Origin: an uncultured Clostridia bacterium | GTDB lineage: Bacteria > Bacillota > Clostridia > Christensenellales > Borkfalkiaceae | Reading direction: 5' to 3' | DNA length: 64,000 nucleotides | NCBI GenBank assembly: GCA_934247935.1 | Contig: CAKQKE010000003.1 | Location: 248,001 to 312,000, forward strand | Shown here: piece by piece, positions 16,248-25,031 of the stretch | How the letters are laid out: every line of letters starts with the position of its first letter | Position numbering within the stretch: position 1 is the first letter of the stretch | Program-made: the position numbers and the translations under genes | Notes under the pieces: model-generated | What the model was told of the DNA's origin: nothing | The model's database searches: none | The model's input: only the letters and a program-made list of their open reading frames with translations

Positions 16248-16648
16248 ATTTTTGATTTGACAAGTTTAATTTGCTGCGTTATATAAAACTCTTAAATACA
16301 GAATGTTTTCATTAAAAATAAAACTGATTTTTTAAATAGATTAATAACGCAAAAGATAAACCGTTTTTAAACGCAACGAAAAATAAATGAAGTTTCCAAC
16401 TAAATATTTTTCAGAAATCATTGCAAAAATATAAAAACACTTAATTATTCAAAAACCCGGCAAAAATTTTTATAACAACATTAAAATAATACTGCGATTT
16501 TATAAAACGACAAAAAGGGATAGAGAAGGTTTTTCTCTATCCCTTTTTACAAAATTAAAAGCGGAATTGTAAAAATCCCGCTTTTGTGGCAATTTGCCGT
16601 AATATTTTTGGAAGATTGAAAACGTAAAGGCACGTTTTCCAAAAGTAA
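16248..16648. other. AT-rich intergenic region
   Basis: About 400 bases with no gene. The only clear feature is a bidirectional terminator at 16512-16548 for rplM-rpsI. Confidence 0.6.
16512..16548. terminator. bidirectional terminator of rplM-rpsI
   Basis: AAAAAGGGATAGAGAA and its complement form a near-perfect long stem with a short loop and a five-base T tract at either end. Confidence 0.85.
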
Positions 16649-17053
16649 TTATCTCTTGGAGAATTGCGGTGCTCTTCTTGCTTTTTTCAAACCGTACTTC
16701 TTTCTTTCCTTCATTCTCGGATCTCTCGTGAGGTATCCTTCTTTCTTTAATGCAGTGCGAAATTCTGGCTCTGCAACGATAAGTGCACGAGCGATTCCGT
16801 GTCTGATTGCACCGGCTTGACCTGTAAATCCGCCGCCTACTACGTTTACGTAAACGTCATACTTGCTTTCGGTCCCCGTAAGTGCAAGAGGTTGACGAAT
16901 AACAAGTTTAACCGTCTCTAAATCGCAATAGTTGTCGATATCTCTGCCGTTGATGACGATTGCACCCGTTCCGCCGGGAATGAGTCTTACTCTTGCAACG
17001 GCTTTCTTTCTTCTGCCTGTTCCCCAGTATTGAACTTTCTTTTTAGTTGCCAT
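16649..17053 (-). CDS. rpsI: 30S ribosomal protein S9 (uS9)
   Basis: 134 residues. The N-terminal GTGRRKKAVARVRL, the central VNVVGGGFTGQAGAIRHGIARAL and the C-terminal GLKKARRAPQFSKR are diagnostic of S9, whose C-terminal tail reaches the tRNA in the P site. The gene directly follows rplM (16-base gap) in the conserved L13-S9 pair. Length is as expected. Confidence 0.97.
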   Translation of the reverse strand: MATKKKVQYWGTGRRKKAVARVRLIPGGTGAIVINGRDIDNYCDLETVKLVIRQPLALTGTESKYDVYVNVVGGGFTGQAGAIRHGIARALIVAEPEFRTALKKEGYLTRDPRMKERKKYGLKKARRAPQFSKR

Positions 17054-17069
17054 ATCGATTCATTCCTCC

Positions 17070-17504
17070 TTATCTGCCAAGTTTGAGTTCTTCGGGTTTT
17101 TGAGCGGCATGGTTGTGTTCCGCACCCTTGTATACTCTGAGTTTTTTAAGCATTTGTCTACCCAAACTACCCTTCGGCAACATACCCTTTACGGCTTCAT
17201 AAACCATAAGGTCGGATTTTTGCTCCATCATTTGTCTGTAAGGATAACTTTTAAGATGACCGATATATCCTGTGTGATAAGTGTACATCTTTTTATCGAG
17301 TTTGTTTCCGGTTAATACCGCCTTGTCCGAATTTACTATAATTACGAAATCTCCCGTATCTACGTGAGGTGTGAAGGTGGGTTTGTTTTTGCCTCTTAAA
17401 ACAGAAGCAACCTGAGACGCAAGTCTACCTAAAGGCATACCCGTTGCGTCGACAACGTACCACTTTCTTTCAACGTTTTGCGCGTTTGCCATGAAAGTCT
17501 TCAT
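17070..17504 (-). CDS. rplM: 50S ribosomal protein L13 (uL13)
   Basis: 144 residues. ERKWYVVDATGMPLGRLAS, VRGKNKPTFTPHVDTGD-like sequence (here LRGKNKPTFTPHVDTGDFV) and MLPKGSLGRQMLKKLRVY are typical of L13, an early assembly protein of the large subunit. It is the first gene of the rplM-rpsI operon, with its own promoter and a 100-base leader that may be regulatory. It lies downstream of truA in the usual Firmicutes order. Confidence 0.97.
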   Translation of the reverse strand: MKTFMANAQNVERKWYVVDATGMPLGRLASQVASVLRGKNKPTFTPHVDTGDFVIIVNSDKAVLTGNKLDKKMYTYHTGYIGHLKSYPYRQMMEQKSDLMVYEAVKGMLPKGSLGRQMLKKLRVYKGAEHNHAAQKPEELKLGR

Positions 17505-17599
17505 GTTATCTTTCTCCTTTTATAAATCATCGTTATATATGAAGAAAAAATTTGACATACGGGGGGCTAATCCTTTTGCAAACTCTTCCTTATAATCGC
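17505..17599 (-). promoter_or_regulatory. rplM leader (possible ribosomal-protein leader)
   Basis: Between the promoter and the ATG are about 100 bases containing GGAAGAG, GCAAAAGGATTAGCCCCCC and a later T-rich run. Firmicutes rplM genes often have a structured L13 leader for autoregulation. The match is by position and general look only. Confidence 0.4.
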
Positions 17600-17605
17600 T
17601 TGAAT

Positions 17606-17634
17606 ATTTTATAAAAATATGCGTTTTTTGTCAA
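17606..17634 (-). promoter_or_regulatory. rplM promoter
   Basis: TTGACA and TAAAAT are separated by 17 bases on the minus strand, about 100 bases upstream of the rplM start. Confidence 0.8.
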
Positions 17635-17791
17635 GTGTTTTTATGCGTTTTCTCAATTTTAGTCGAATTTTATTTGAAAAACACCATATATTGTAGTCTT
17701 TTGAGTGAATTTTTGATTTTTTAAGTGATGAACTGCCGTTTTTATTTTTATTTTATAAAACTTTGTTTGTAAACCGACGTTTGATACCCGC

Positions 17792-18538
17792 TTATTCCTG
17801 ATTATCGAAATATTCGACGCTTTTAAGGCACAAACCTTTTGCCGGCATGGTTTTGCCGAGCGATTTGCGGTCTCCGCTTAACAAGGCGTTTTTTATCTCT
17901 TCGGCGGTAATTTTACCTTCGCCCGCCTTGATAACGGTGCCGACCATTATGCGCACCATATTATACAAAAATCCGTTGCCGCAAACTTCTAACTTGTAGC
18001 CGTCGGCGGTTTTTATTAAATTGAAATAATAAATTTCCCTTTGAGTGTCTTTTACTTGCGAACCGCTTGAAAGACAACACTTAAAATCGTGTATGCCTAC
18101 AAATTCGTCCATCGCCGCCTGCATTTTTTTCTCGTTTAAATACTTGTCTATCCTTACGGCAAAATCTTCTTTAAGCGGTCTTTCTACGTCGGAAACGTAT
18201 ACCGAATAAACGTAAGTTTTGCGTTTTGCCCCATACCTTGCGTGAAAATCATCGCTTACTTTTTGCGATGAAATAATTTTTATATCGTCGGGGAGCAAAG
18301 GGTTTAACGCTTTGTAAAACTTTTCAGCCGGGATCGTCGTGTTTGTATCGAAATGAGCCTTTTGCCCCTCGGCATGTACGCCGGCGTCCGTTCTGCCGCT
18401 TGCTATAAGGTCGACTTCTTCTCCCGTCAACGCAAAAACAGCCTTTTCCACCGTTTGTTGCACGGTGTTGCCCGAGGGTTGAGCCTGCCAGCCTTCATAC
18501 CTTTTCCCGTTGTACTCTATAGTGAGAAGAATCCTCAT
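17792..18538 (-). CDS. truA: tRNA pseudouridine(38-40) synthase
   Basis: 248 residues. TruA converts U38-U40 in the anticodon arm to pseudouridine. The catalytic Asp lies in ASGRTDAGVHA (Asp at about 51); the start MRILLTIEYNGKRYEGWQ and the C-terminal FLYNMVRIMVGTVIKAGEGKI-type segment are diagnostic. It follows ecfT in the order ecfA1-ecfA2-ecfT-truA-rplM-rpsI, as in Bacillus. The gap to ecfT is 232 bases and includes a dispersed palindrome at 18652-18687. Confidence 0.95.
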   Translation of the reverse strand: MRILLTIEYNGKRYEGWQAQPSGNTVQQTVEKAVFALTGEEVDLIASGRTDAGVHAEGQKAHFDTNTTIPAEKFYKALNPLLPDDIKIISSQKVSDDFHARYGAKRKTYVYSVYVSDVERPLKEDFAVRIDKYLNEKKMQAAMDEFVGIHDFKCCLSSGSQVKDTQREIYYFNLIKTADGYKLEVCGNGFLYNMVRIMVGTVIKAGEGKITAEEIKNALLSGDRKSLGKTMPAKGLCLKSVEYFDNQE

Positions 18539-18651
18539 AATTGCACCTTTTTGATTTTTTATTTAATATTTGACCAAAATTTATTTAATCCGCTTGTTTT
18601 GTTTTTTCTTAAATCTTTTGCGGAAATTTTTGCACTTTGTTTTCTGCTTTT

Positions 18652-18687
18652 GTCTTTTTTACTCAATACGTATCGGATAAAACAGAC
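18652..18687. repeat. ATACGTAT palindromic repeat, copy 1
   Basis: GTCTTTTTTACTC and GATAAAACAGAC arms flank AATACGTATCG. It lies in the truA-ecfT gap. See the finding on this family (27804, 33103, 33794, 47572, 53211, and in-gene at 19614). Confidence 0.5.
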
Positions 18688-18770
18688 AATTAATTGTAAA
18701 TTTTTAATTTCTGACGCAAATAGAATTTGTGTTTAACTCTTGCTTATTTATAAGCGGGCAAAATTAAAAT

Positions 18771-19592
18771 TTAAATGATATGCGGAAAATAAAAGTTTAA
18801 AAGCACGCACCCTGCAATCAATGCGGCAAAAAATAAAACCCCTATAACGTCTTTTAATTTTATCGTCATTTTTTTGTATTTGGTTCTGCCTTTGCTGCCC
18901 GTATAGCATCTCGAATCCATTGCGTCGCCGAGTTCTTCCGCGCGCCTGAACGAACTTATAAGCAGCGGTATAAGTATTGGCACGAGACTTTTTATTCTTT
19001 TAAAAATATTACCTTCGTCGAACTGCGCTCCTCGCGCCTTTTGCGCCGACATAATTCTGTCCGTTTCTTCCATAAGCGTGGGTATAAATCTCAACGCTAT
19101 ACTCATTATTAAAGCGAGTTCGTGTACCGGAAAACGGACTATTTTTAATGGAAAAAGCACTACTTCGATTCCGTCTGTCAATTCAACCGGAGAGGTCGTA
19201 AGAGTGAGTAAACTGCTGCCTATTACAAGCATAGCAAGTCTCAACGCCATAAACACGGCGAATATCAGACTTTCTTTATAAATTTTTATTTTCCAAACGC
19301 TGAAAAGCAAAGTCCTTTTGCCCGAGGTATTGAAAAAAACATTGATTATAAACGTCAATATTATAATGAAAAGTATACCTTTTATACTTTTAAGTACGGA
19401 TTTTAAAGGAATTTTCGATACAAAGGTTATAAAAAGCGTCGCAATGACCATAAGAGCCAATCCGTAAAAATTTTTAATTAAAAATATCGCCACGATATAT
19501 GCGACCAACAACAATATTTTTATCGCCGGATTCATTTTGTGTACCGGCGAAACCGCCGGATAATATTGACCGAATGTTACGTCTGACAGCAT
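18771..19592 (-). CDS. ecfT: energy-coupling factor transporter, transmembrane protein EcfT
   Basis: 273 residues with about five to six membrane segments and the cytoplasmic coupling motif SAQKARGAQFDEG (residues about 183-195), plus a second Ala-Arg-Gly-like segment near RRAEELGDAMDSRCY. EcfT couples ATP hydrolysis by EcfA1/A2 to vitamin-binding S components in the membrane. It forms an operon with the two ATPase genes upstream and truA downstream. No S component lies in this window, so the transporter is probably of the shared (group II) type. Confidence 0.93.
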   Translation of the reverse strand: MLSDVTFGQYYPAVSPVHKMNPAIKILLLVAYIVAIFLIKNFYGLALMVIATLFITFVSKIPLKSVLKSIKGILFIIILTFIINVFFNTSGKRTLLFSVWKIKIYKESLIFAVFMALRLAMLVIGSSLLTLTTSPVELTDGIEVVLFPLKIVRFPVHELALIMSIALRFIPTLMEETDRIMSAQKARGAQFDEGNIFKRIKSLVPILIPLLISSFRRAEELGDAMDSRCYTGSKGRTKYKKMTIKLKDVIGVLFFAALIAGCVLLNFYFPHII

Positions 19593-19613
19593 TTTACACC
19601 TCCTTTTTACCGA

Positions 19614-19642
19614 TTTTACTCAATACGTGTGCTGTGATTAAG
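19614..19642. repeat. degenerate ATACGTAT repeat inside the ecfA2 3' end
   Basis: TTTTACTCAATACGTGTGC shares its left half with copy 1 at 18652. On the minus strand it encodes the last residues of EcfA2 (STRIE, stop), so the repeat appears to have supplied the end of the gene. Confidence 0.4.
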
Positions 19643-20503
19643 TCTTTTTTTATATTCTTTATCCACTTCGTCTATAAATGATTGCAACTTAAAATCGCTT
19701 TTAATTTCCACTCCGCAAGACAAAAGTTTGTCCGTCAGATATGCCGTGACGGGCACGTCAAGTCGCATCTTTTCAAGATACTCGGGATTTTTAAACAACT
19801 CTTGCGGCGTACCCGTTTTTATGATTTTTCCGTTTTCAAACACCGCCACTTTATTGCAGTTTTCGGCTACTTCATCCATGTCGTGCGAGACGATTATCAC
19901 CGTTTTGCATGTCGTTTCATGTAAACGGTGAAGCACCCTCATAAGTTCTTTTTTACCGAGCGGATCGAGTCCCGCGACGGGTTCGTCCAGAATGATTATT
20001 TCCGGTTTTGTCACGATTACGCCTGCTATGGCTACCCTTCTTTTTTGTCCGCCCGAAAGGTCGAACGGAGACTTGTTTTTTATGCTTTCGTAATCGAGTT
20101 CTACCGTTTCGATCGCCTCTTTTACAAGTCTTTCAACGTCGCAATCGTTGCCTAAAAAGTTTCTCACGCCGAAAGCGACGTCTTCAAAAACGGTCTCGGC
20201 AAAAAGTTGATATTCGGGGTATTGAAACACCATGCCGACTTTACTGCGAAGTTGTTTTAGTATCTTTTTTACTTCTTTTTTATTGCCGGAAAGGTTGTAT
20301 TCTCCCACGGTCAGACTGCCGCTTTGGACCGGAATCAAACCGTTTAAATGTTGAATAAACGTGCTTTTTCCGCTGCCGGTGTGACCGATTATTCCGAGAA
20401 AATCGCCTTCTTCGACCGTCAACGAAACGTCGTCGACCGCCTTTTTTGCAAACTCGGTTTTGTTGTTATATACGTAACTTAAATTCGAGCAAACAATGCG
20501 CAT
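19616..20503 (-). CDS. ecfA2: ECF transporter ATPase A2
   Basis: 295 residues, ABC-type ATPase. Walker A GHTGSGKST (about 39-47), Q-loop VGMVFQYPEYQLF, signature LSGGQKRR, Walker B IIILDEPVAGLDP and the switch His in IIVSHDMDEV. The EPVAGLDP form is typical of EcfA2. It overlaps ecfA1 by 25 bases and is followed by ecfT, giving stoichiometric expression. Cytoplasmic, bound to EcfT. The last few codons derive from a dispersed repeat (19614-19642). Confidence 0.94.
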   Translation of the reverse strand: MRIVCSNLSYVYNNKTEFAKKAVDDVSLTVEEGDFLGIIGHTGSGKSTFIQHLNGLIPVQSGSLTVGEYNLSGNKKEVKKILKQLRSKVGMVFQYPEYQLFAETVFEDVAFGVRNFLGNDCDVERLVKEAIETVELDYESIKNKSPFDLSGGQKRRVAIAGVIVTKPEIIILDEPVAGLDPLGKKELMRVLHRLHETTCKTVIIVSHDMDEVAENCNKVAVFENGKIIKTGTPQELFKNPEYLEKMRLDVPVTAYLTDKLLSCGVEIKSDFKLQSFIDEVDKEYKKRLNHSTRIE

Positions 20504-21315
20504 AATTCTTCAGCGAGTTCCTCCCTTGTAAGTATTCCGTCTTTTATGGGCAAACCTCTTTTTTTAAGTTCGTTTGCTATATATCTCGACCTCGGTAAAT
20601 CGAGTTTGGCTCTGTTTAAAGTGTCTGAATCGGCAAAAATTTCTTGCGGCGTACCCGTTTTTATTATTTCGCCGTCGGACAAAACTATTATTCTGTCGGC
20701 GTTTACCGCTTCGTCCATGTAGTGGGTGATGGTAATGACCGTCATTTTTTCTTCTTTGTTGAGTTTTTTTATTACGTCGTTTACTTCTTTTCTTCCCTTC
20801 GGGTCGAGCATGGCGGTGGATTCGTCCAAAATCAAAATTTTGGGCATAATCGCAAGCACACCGGCAATTGCTACGCGCTGTTTTTGACCGCCCGAAAGTT
20901 TTGAAACCGCCCTGTATCTGAACTCTTCTGTTTCCGTTGTTTTTAAAGCGAAATCGATGCGTCTGCCTATTTCTTCTCTTTTTATACCTATGTTTTCCGG
21001 TCCGAACGCAACGTCGTCCTCGACGATTGACGCAACCGCCTGATTGTCGGGATTTTGGAAAATAAGTCCGCTCAACTTTCTTATTTCAAACAAATTTTTG
21101 CTTTCTTTAGTGTTTAAAAAATAAACTTCCACATCGCCGGACTTGGGAATCAAAAGCCCGTTTATAAGGCGCGCAAGGGTACTTTTACCGCTACCGTTGT
21201 GTCCTAACACGGCAATATACTCACCCTCTTCAACAGAAAACGAAACGTTTTTAAGCACGTCGCTGCCGTTGTTTCCGTATTTAAAACTCACGTTTTTAAA
21301 CTCTATCGCTTTCAA
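20479..21315 (-). CDS. ecfA1: ECF transporter ATPase A1
   Basis: 278 residues, ABC-type ATPase. Walker A GHNGSGKST, Q-loop IFQNPDNQAVASIVEDDVAF, signature KLSGGQKQRVAIAG, Walker B ILILDESTAMLDP and switch His in ITITHYMDEAV. DESTAMLDP is characteristic of EcfA1. It forms the nucleotide-binding heterodimer with EcfA2. First gene of the operon; the start follows GGAGGC. Confidence 0.94.
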   Translation of the reverse strand: MKAIEFKNVSFKYGNNGSDVLKNVSFSVEEGEYIAVLGHNGSGKSTLARLINGLLIPKSGDVEVYFLNTKESKNLFEIRKLSGLIFQNPDNQAVASIVEDDVAFGPENIGIKREEIGRRIDFALKTTETEEFRYRAVSKLSGGQKQRVAIAGVLAIMPKILILDESTAMLDPKGRKEVNDVIKKLNKEEKMTVITITHYMDEAVNADRIIVLSDGEIIKTGTPQEIFADSDTLNRAKLDLPRSRYIANELKKRGLPIKDGILTREELAEELCALFARI

Positions 21316-21962
21316 TATATCGCCGCCTCCTTTTTCCTTTGACCGATTTTTATTTAAATTGATGTTTTTATATTGTTATTTAAAATTATGTATTGTCGAT
21401 TATTATTTTGTTCTGAATAAAATTTATAAAACTTAAACTTTTAAATAAACAACGCCGTTTTTGTTTTTATTGAATTTAATAAAATAATATGTCCTTACAA
21501 ATAAGATTTTTTATTCCTTATTTATATAAGAATTTCTTGCATTAAATAATAATTAAAAACGTTCTTTTATTGCAGAATAATAAACTATTTACTTTTACAA
21601 TCCTTCCGTCACGCGTACCGCGCGCCACCCTCCTTTGCACAAGGAGGGCTTAAATTTACGCCGATAAATTTAGAAAAATCAACGTAAACGAACGTATTAA
21701 TATGACAGTATTAATAGTGAGTTTAACGACGATTTAGCAAATTAAATTTAGAAAAATCAACGAAACGAACGTATTAATATGACAGTATTAATAGTGAGTT
21801 TAACAAAGATTTTACAAATTTAGTGACTTTAAAACTAAATTTGTTCAATTCTCGTTCGGCTCGCACAAGGAGAGATCAAAAATATTGCTAAAAAATTTTA
21901 AAATGTTATTTTTAATACAATATAATAAAGAGCCGAGGTTTTCCCGGCTCTTTTATTTCCTG
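21316..21962. repeat. intergenic region with MITE-like repeat block 1
   Basis: 647 bases without a gene. 21596-21649 carries the CCTTCCGTCACGCG and CCTTTGCACAAGGAGGG unit. 21666-21804 holds a roughly 60-base segment twice (with GAACGTATTAATATGACAG). 21840-21880 ends with the TCGGCTCGCACAAGGAG tail. Related blocks are at 32340-32660 and 61685-62330. The jag terminator is at 21927-21954. Confidence 0.7.
21927..21954 (-). terminator. terminator of the rpmH-jag operon
   Basis: AAAGAGCCG and CGGCTCTTT arms with a short loop and T tract, directly after the jag stop. Confidence 0.85.
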
Positions 21963-22784
21963 TTAATCCTGGCTGTTTTTATCAGCGTTTTCTTGATTTT
22001 TTAAGGAGTTACCGAGAAAAGTTCCGCCCCATCCCGTCTTTTTAACCGGCTTTTCCGTTCTGTTGTATCCGCCGCCTCTCCTTCCGTTGTCTTTACGACG
22101 ATATCCGTCCTTTCCGCCATTTTCTCTTCTGTCTCTCTTGTTGTAAGAAGAGTTTTTGTTGTATCTGTTGTTGTAAGGTTTAAGGTTTTCGGGTATAATC
22201 GCAATATATCTGTTTGGTTCTTTACCCTCGGATTGAGTTTTTACGTCGGTTCTGTCGGATAAAGTCGAGTGAATAACTCTTCTTTCAAACGGATTCATCG
22301 GTTCGAGAGTGATTTTTCTTCCGCTTTTTACCGCTTTGTCGGCGAGTTTTAAAGCGAGATTTTTAAGAACTTCTTCTCTCTTTTCTCTGTATCCTTCGCA
22401 GTTTACCACAACCCTTTTATAATCTTCTCTGCCGATGTTTGCAACGGCACCCGCAAGACATTGCAACGAGTCTAAAACTTCGCCTCTGTAGCCAATTACA
22501 GCCGAGGAATTGGTTGTAGTAAGGTTGATTACTATTTTGTCACCATCTTCTTCCGCTTCGGCAGTTGTGGGTACGTTCATCAATTTAAACAACCCGTCTA
22601 AAAAGTTTAAAGTTCTTTGAGCGTCGTCTTCTCTTACCGTTACGTTTACCCTTGCTTTTTTCTTGAAAAACAAAACGCCCGATCCTTCTTCCAAAATTTC
22701 TATTTGCGCCTGTTCTCTCGTGATTCCCAATTCTTTAAGCGCGAGTTCTATTGCCTCTTCGCTTGTTTTACCTGTAAATTCCAT
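21963..22784 (-). CDS. jag: Jag/KhpB RNA-binding protein with RG-rich tail
   Basis: 273 residues. Jag-N domain (about 1-50, SEEAIELALKELGITREQA), KH domain (about 78-145, with GYRG in the GxxG position) and R3H domain (about 147-205, NPFERRVIHSTLS, then SEGKEPNRYIAI). KhpB works with KhpA in RNA binding and cell-envelope regulation and is encoded beside yidC, as here. Unusually, about 65 residues follow the R3H domain, rich in Asn, Arg, Gly and Tyr (GRRGGGYNR), a disordered RNA-binding type of tail. Most Jag proteins end after R3H. Confidence 0.93.
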   Translation of the reverse strand: MEFTGKTSEEAIELALKELGITREQAQIEILEEGSGVLFFKKKARVNVTVREDDAQRTLNFLDGLFKLMNVPTTAEAEEDGDKIVINLTTTNSSAVIGYRGEVLDSLQCLAGAVANIGREDYKRVVVNCEGYREKREEVLKNLALKLADKAVKSGRKITLEPMNPFERRVIHSTLSDRTDVKTQSEGKEPNRYIAIIPENLKPYNNRYNKNSSYNKRDRRENGGKDGYRRKDNGRRGGGYNRTEKPVKKTGWGGTFLGNSLKNQENADKNSQD

Positions 22785-22820
22785 ATTATCTCCTTATCTT
22801 TACCTGTTTTTCCACATTAA

Positions 22821-24188
22821 TTACTTTCTTCTTGAATATTTACGACTTAATCTTTCCTTTTCAAGCCTGTCCATATCTCTTTGGAATTTCTTTTCTACCA
22901 ATAAATTTATCAAAACCGTCGACAACGTACTGAATAAAGAACTTATTATCATGTATATAGAAAATGCCGCCGTGTAAATAAAAGCGAAGAAACCGAACAT
23001 AACCGGCATCATCCACGTCATCATTTTTTGTGTCTGAGCCGCTTGTCCGTCCGCGCCGTCGACAGTTTGCAATTCCATCTGAGATTTTTGAGTTTTTTGC
23101 ATTACTATTTGAGAAAGCAACATTGTCGCGATTGACAAAACAACCAGAATGTAATAGCCGTTTGCCTCTTTTTTCTCTTTTGAAAGGTTGGCGGTAATTT
23201 CTTCAAACGCCGTTTTGTTTTCTTTGCCGAGTACCGCGCTCATTTTAGACCAACTTTGAATGGGGTGATTGTAAGATACGTCGGGTACCCAAATATTTTT
23301 TGTGAAAGTAATTTTCGATTGATTTACTTCTTTTCTGAAAGTCTTTGCCGCGCTTTCTCTGCATAAAGGCTTGATTTTTTCTGTGATGAAATTTTCCGCC
23401 TCGTATTTGATTACCACGTTTGTCAAACGGATATTCTCTTCTTCGTCGGTAAACGCCGTTTTTTCGGTTTCGCCGAAATCGAAGTCGTTAAGTTGAGAAT
23501 ACAACGGGTGATTTTTTACAAACTCGAAAAATTCAGCCGCTTTTTCGTCCTTTGTGATATAAGTTACGTCAAACTCGTTTACTTGTTTTATTTCAAAATA
23601 ATTATAACCTTTTTCTGTTGTAATATATTCGTAAAACTTACCGCCGTCTTTCATGTTGAGACACAACAATTTTTCCTGCTTGACAGAATTGCCGTCGGCG
23701 TCTTTTAAAATATAACTTCCGTCTAAGTCATACATCGTCTGGTTGTAAGACGCAGTCATGTCGTTGAATATTTCTTTATTATTATAATTGGAATATTTAT
23801 TGAATCCGTTTATAACGACAAAGAATATGATAATAGACAAAAGTGTGGGAAGACACGCCGAAAAAGCCGAATAACCCTCTTTTTTGTAAAGAGCGGTCAT
23901 CTTTTTGTTGTATAATTCTTTATTGTTGGCGTATTGTTTTTGAAGTTTTTCGAGTTCGGGTCTCATTCTCTCCATTTTGAGAGAATTCTTTTTCGTGGAA
24001 ACACGAGAATAAATATCGAAAGGCAACGTGATGATTTTCAATATCAACGTAAATATTACGATACCGAAAGCCACGTTGTACAATTTAGTCTCGATAATAG
24101 CCCTTATTACCTTGACGAGCCAATTCATTTTTACCGAACCGAAGCCCGTATAGGTCGTTACGTTGACTAAAAAATTGGATAAATTCAT
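22821..24188 (-). CDS. yidC: YidC/Oxa1/SpoIIIJ membrane-protein insertase with long extracellular insertion
   Basis: 455 residues. First core membrane helix at about 36-58 (LYNVAFGIVIFTLILKIITL), charged cytoplasmic hairpin at about 60-110, second helix at about 113-135, then about 200 residues predicted outside the cell (about 137-345), followed by the remaining helices (SIATMLLSQIVMQ, then MMPVMFGFFAFIY and AAFSIYMIISSLFS). YidC inserts membrane proteins alone or with Sec. Gram-positive YidC proteins are usually about 260-290 residues, so the loop is an addition. There is no lipobox at the N-terminus. Order rpmH-rnpA-yidD-yidC-jag as usual. Confidence 0.93.
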   Translation of the reverse strand: MNLSNFLVNVTTYTGFGSVKMNWLVKVIRAIIETKLYNVAFGIVIFTLILKIITLPFDIYSRVSTKKNSLKMERMRPELEKLQKQYANNKELYNKKMTALYKKEGYSAFSACLPTLLSIIIFFVVINGFNKYSNYNNKEIFNDMTASYNQTMYDLDGSYILKDADGNSVKQEKLLCLNMKDGGKFYEYITTEKGYNYFEIKQVNEFDVTYITKDEKAAEFFEFVKNHPLYSQLNDFDFGETEKTAFTDEEENIRLTNVVIKYEAENFITEKIKPLCRESAAKTFRKEVNQSKITFTKNIWVPDVSYNHPIQSWSKMSAVLGKENKTAFEEITANLSKEKKEANGYYILVVLSIATMLLSQIVMQKTQKSQMELQTVDGADGQAAQTQKMMTWMMPVMFGFFAFIYTAAFSIYMIISSLFSTLSTVLINLLVEKKFQRDMDRLEKERLSRKYSRRK

Positions 24189-24247
24189 TTTATCTCCCGA
24201 TTTATTTTTTAAGTTGATTTACAACCGTATAAATTAAAACTAAAAAA

Positions 24248-24487
24248 CTACAGCAACCACTTTTTTACTTTATTGCTGTCCGGAACGGGATCAAAACCGC
24301 CCTTATTGAGCGAATTACAGCGTAAAATTCTCCACACGGTGAGTATTATCCCCATAAAAAGTCCCCTCTTTTCAAGTGCTTCTATGGCGTATATACTGCA
24401 AGTGGGAGTAAAAATACACCCCGTATTTAATCCCGGAGATATATATTTTTTATAAAGTTTTATAATTTTAATTAAAAGCGATTTCAT
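24248..24487 (-). CDS. yidD: membrane protein insertion efficiency factor YidD
   Basis: 79 residues. The family pattern is seen in IKLYKKYISPGLNTGCIFTP (then TCSIYAIEAL) and in the C-terminal GGFDPVPDSNK (family GGxDPVP). It is a small membrane-associated protein thought to help YidC-dependent insertion. It lies between rnpA and yidC with short gaps, in the standard order. Confidence 0.94.
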   Translation of the reverse strand: MKSLLIKIIKLYKKYISPGLNTGCIFTPTCSIYAIEALEKRGLFMGIILTVWRILRCNSLNKGGFDPVPDSNKVKKWLL

Positions 24488-24501
24488 CTTTTTATAATTC
24501 T

Positions 24502-24819
24502 TTATATAAGTTTTTCTTTTTCCAAAACGTATTTCATATCTCGTAAATAAACTTTATACGAGTAATTTTCCAAAACCCGCGGCAATATCACTATATAAAC
24601 GTTTTCTTTAATCATTGGCTTTATATTTCTGAAAGCACTTCTTAAAAGTCTTTTTATTCTGTTTCGTTTTACCGCTTTGCCGTGTTTTTTACTTATGGAA
24701 TATCCTATTTTTATACTGTCTTTTTTTAAATAAAATAAAATAAAACTCGATGAATATAATTTTTTACCGTTTTTGAAAAGATTGTCGAAATCACTTTGTT
24801 TTTTTAGTCTGTATTCCAA
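24502..24819 (-). CDS. rnpA: ribonuclease P protein component
   Basis: 105 residues, basic. The RNR-type motif KRNRIKRLLRSAFR and the GYSISKKHGKAVKRN segment identify the RnpA protein, which binds RNase P RNA and helps 5' tRNA maturation. It starts 8 bases after rpmH, as is usual. Confidence 0.94.
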   Translation of the reverse strand: MEYRLKKQSDFDNLFKNGKKLYSSSFILFYLKKDSIKIGYSISKKHGKAVKRNRIKRLLRSAFRNIKPMIKENVYIVILPRVLENYSYKVYLRDMKYVLEKEKLI

Positions 24820-24827
24820 AATGACGA

Positions 24828-24962
24828 TTATGCGGAAAGTTTTTTACGACCTTTTGCTCTTCTTCTCTTTAAAACGTTTCTTCCCGATTTAGTAGCCATT
24901 CTTTTTCTGAAACCGTGTACTTTGCTTCTTTGTCTTTTTTTGGGTTGGTATGTCCTTTTCAT
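24828..24962 (-). CDS. rpmH: 50S ribosomal protein L34 (bL34)
   Basis: 44 residues, very basic. It begins MKRTYQPKKRQRSKVHGFRK and has the conserved RMATKSGRNVLKRRRAKGRK core. ATG at 24962 follows AAGGAG. It is the first gene of the rpmH-rnpA-yidD-yidC-jag operon, with a strong promoter at 24997-25025. It is normally next to dnaA; here dnaN is its neighbour instead. Confidence 0.97.
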   Translation of the reverse strand: MKRTYQPKKRQRSKVHGFRKRMATKSGRNVLKRRRAKGRKKLSA

Positions 24963-24996
24963 TTTCAATTTCTCCTTAATTTAGAATGCTTTTTTT

Positions 24997-25025
24997 ATTA
25001 TAATAATTTAATTTTTTTTTGTCAA
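24997..25025 (-). promoter_or_regulatory. rpmH promoter
   Basis: TTGACA and TATAAT are separated by exactly 17 bases of A/T-only sequence; the -35 box is 6 bases after the dnaN stop. A consensus-strength promoter. Confidence 0.88.
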
Positions 25026-25031
25026 TCAAAT

